From NCBI GenBank assembly GCA_026397855.1, contig JAPLUA010000260.1, positions 1 through 6,235 of the forward strand: a stretch of 6,235 nucleotides of DNA. Direction: 5' to 3'. The notes under the pieces are model-generated. The model was not told the DNA's origin. It worked only from the letters and a program-made list of their open reading frames with translations, and ran no database searches. Of this stretch, positions 6,227 through 6,235 are shown piece after piece. The stretch is from Verrucomicrobiota bacterium. GTDB taxonomy: Bacteria > Verrucomicrobiota > Verrucomicrobiia > Limisphaerales > UBA8199. The position numbers and the translations under genes are program-made. Each line of letters begins with the position of its first letter. Position 1 is the stretch's first letter.

Positions 6227-6235
6227 AACCTATGA

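Overview
The window reads as chromosome of a GC-rich bacterium, most likely a soil or freshwater Verrucomicrobiota of the Pedosphaera/Limisphaerales type. This is inferred from protein style: a long secreted protein with passenger-type beta repeats, a cadherin-like module and a C-terminal module ending in 'RFYR' that I associate with this phylum, plus an intergenic gap with palindromic repeats. No rRNA, tRNA, CRISPR array or complete insertion sequence is visible. All genes lie on the + strand.

Region 1 (2-2377) is the 3' part of a large gene whose start lies upstream of the window. It encodes a glycoside hydrolase family 25 (lysozyme/muramidase-like) catalytic domain, then an autotransporter-type beta-strand repeat region, a cadherin-like module and a C-terminal beta module. 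The product is probably exported.

Region 2 (2378-2864) is a 487-base gap without a convincing gene. It holds a 126-bp nested inverted repeat bounded by TA on both sides (a MITE-like candidate), a 13-bp GC-rich perfect hairpin, a weak promoter candidate and the ribosome binding site of the next gene.

Region 3 (2865-6174) is a tight three-gene operon: a beta-decarboxylating dehydrogenase of the isocitrate/isopropylmalate family, an HMG-CoA-lyase-like DRE-TIM enzyme overlapping it by 4 bases (ATGA), and a family III (CaiB/BaiF) CoA-transferase starting 2 bases after the lyase stop. The set suggests a pathway for an organic acid: the transferase would activate it to a CoA thioester, the lyase would cleave a 3-hydroxyacyl-CoA, and the dehydrogenase would oxidatively decarboxylate a malate- or isocitrate-like intermediate. 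The substrate cannot be read from the sequence. Both the dehydrogenase and the lyase carry substitutions at family active-site positions, so the default names isocitrate dehydrogenase and HMG-CoA lyase are provisional.

Region 4 (6175-6235) holds a good sigma70-like promoter that overlaps the transferase stop codon, three near-identical 8-9 base direct repeats, and a possible ATG at 6232 for a gene running out of the window.
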